DNA of 64,000 nucleotides from contig CAXXYG010000012.1 in the NCBI GenBank assembly GCA_963666575.2, positions 186,001-250,000 of the forward strand. Direction: 5' to 3'. The stretch comes from JABMQB01 sp963666575 (GTDB lineage Bacteria > Bacteroidota > Bacteroidia > Bacteroidales > Prolixibacteraceae). Position 1 is the stretch's first letter, and every line of letters begins with the position of its first letter. Below, piece after piece: positions 63,583-64,000 of the stretch. The position numbers and the translations under genes were made by a program. Below the pieces are notes generated by a model that had not been told where the DNA came from, did no database searches, and saw only the letters and a list, made by a program, of their open reading frames with translations.

Positions 63583-64000
63583 ATGATCATTAGAAAATTG
63601 AAAGGACAAAAAGAAGGGAAACAAATTACTTTGAGCAAATTTGGTTCAGCATTAATTTTATGTGTTATGTTAATTGCAAGCATTGCTGTGCATGCTCAGA
63701 AAAATCCATTTATAACACATATGTATACAGCCGATCCATCGGCACATGTTTGGCTAGACGGGCGTTTGTATGTTTATGCATCGCATGATGTAGCTCCTCC
63801 TCGTGGGTGCGATTTAATGGATAAGTACCATGTTTTTTCTACCGACGATATGGTAAACTGGACTGATCATGGTGAAATTTTAAGTTCAAATGAAGTGGAA
63901 TGGGGACGTCCGGAAGGTGGATTTATGTGGGCACCTGATTGTGCTTATAAAGATGGAACATACTATTATTATTTTCCACATCCAAGCGGAAGCAAATGGA
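63583..64000 (+). CDS. GH43-family glycosidase, partial (runs off the window)
   Basis: The first 139 codons of a second GH43 gene. After a signal peptide (ending AVHAQ) it reads YTADPSAHVWLDGRLYVYA and MDKYHVFSTDDMVNWTDHGE, nearly the same as the gene at 61746, including the catalytic Asp. The 118-bp gap and the similarity point to tandem duplication. The second Asp, the acid Glu and any carbohydrate-binding or sorting domain lie beyond the window. Confidence 0.9.
   Translation, partial: MIIRKLKGQKEGKQITLSKFGSALILCVMLIASIAVHAQKNPFITHMYTADPSAHVWLDGRLYVYASHDVAPPRGCDLMDKYHVFSTDDMVNWTDHGEILSSNEVEWGRPEGGFMWAPDCAYKDGTYYYYFPHPSGSKW

Overview
The window comes from a low-GC member of the phylum Bacteroidota, most probably a Marinilabiliales/Prolixibacteraceae-like polysaccharide degrader. 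The evidence is two SusC/SusD pairs, type IX secretion C-terminal domains, an ECF sigma/FecR anti-sigma pair of the type found in polysaccharide-utilisation loci, DUF3823 lipoproteins, few Shine-Dalgarno sequences, and a trimeric [FeFe] hydrogenase that suggests fermentative growth. No rRNA, tRNA or CRISPR array was seen. Layout: (1) 1-7.3 kb, housekeeping and small metabolic genes: FAH-family hydrolase, CoA-binding protein, thioesterase, DUF4395, Cys-cluster protein, Na+/alanine symporter, DUF5714, EEP nuclease, secreted alpha/beta hydrolase and Ogt. (2) 7.4-10.9 kb, a minus-strand hydCBA operon encoding an NADH-linked [FeFe] hydrogenase with an unusually short NuoF-like subunit. (3) 11.4-17.5 kb, a small secreted CarboxypepD_reg protein, a PafA-like protein that seems to have lost catalytic residues, a DbpA-like helicase and an SLC12-like permease. 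(4) 17.6-20.6 kb, two genes of the saccharopine branch of lysine catabolism (ALDH7-type dehydrogenase and saccharopine dehydrogenase). (5) 20.6-25.9 kb, an accessory stretch: an IS256-family element, a structured non-coding region, four small lipoproteins sharing a signal peptide, a small membrane protein and a 266-bp MITE-like element. (6) 25.9-64 kb, a large carbohydrate-utilisation region. Region 6 is built around two copies of one module, GH2 (minus) / GH43 (plus) / SusC / SusD / DUF3823. Module A (25.9-37.8 kb) carries the ECF sigma and FecR genes and an STN-bearing SusC. Its SusC is broken by a one-base frameshift and its GH43 has Asn in place of the catalytic-base Asp. Module B (46.2-57.8 kb) looks intact. 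Between them lie a glutaminase-A-like lipoprotein, a GH127-type beta-L-arabinofuranosidase, a GH43-like glycosidase and a GH92 enzyme whose general-acid Glu is replaced by Gln. After module B come a 1192-residue double beta-helix protein with a type IX signal and two tandem GH43 genes, the second cut by the window end. Together these products could bind, import and trim a plant- or microbe-derived glycan with arabinose-like and mannose-like linkages; the exact substrate cannot be read from sequence. Signals that the ordinary annotation does not explain: a possible antisense RNA terminating between fecR and susC, two gap-free aligned 25-codon ORFs just upstream of susD and of a GH43 gene, the 266-bp inverted-repeat element, the shared lipoprotein signal peptides, and the structured region beside the IS.
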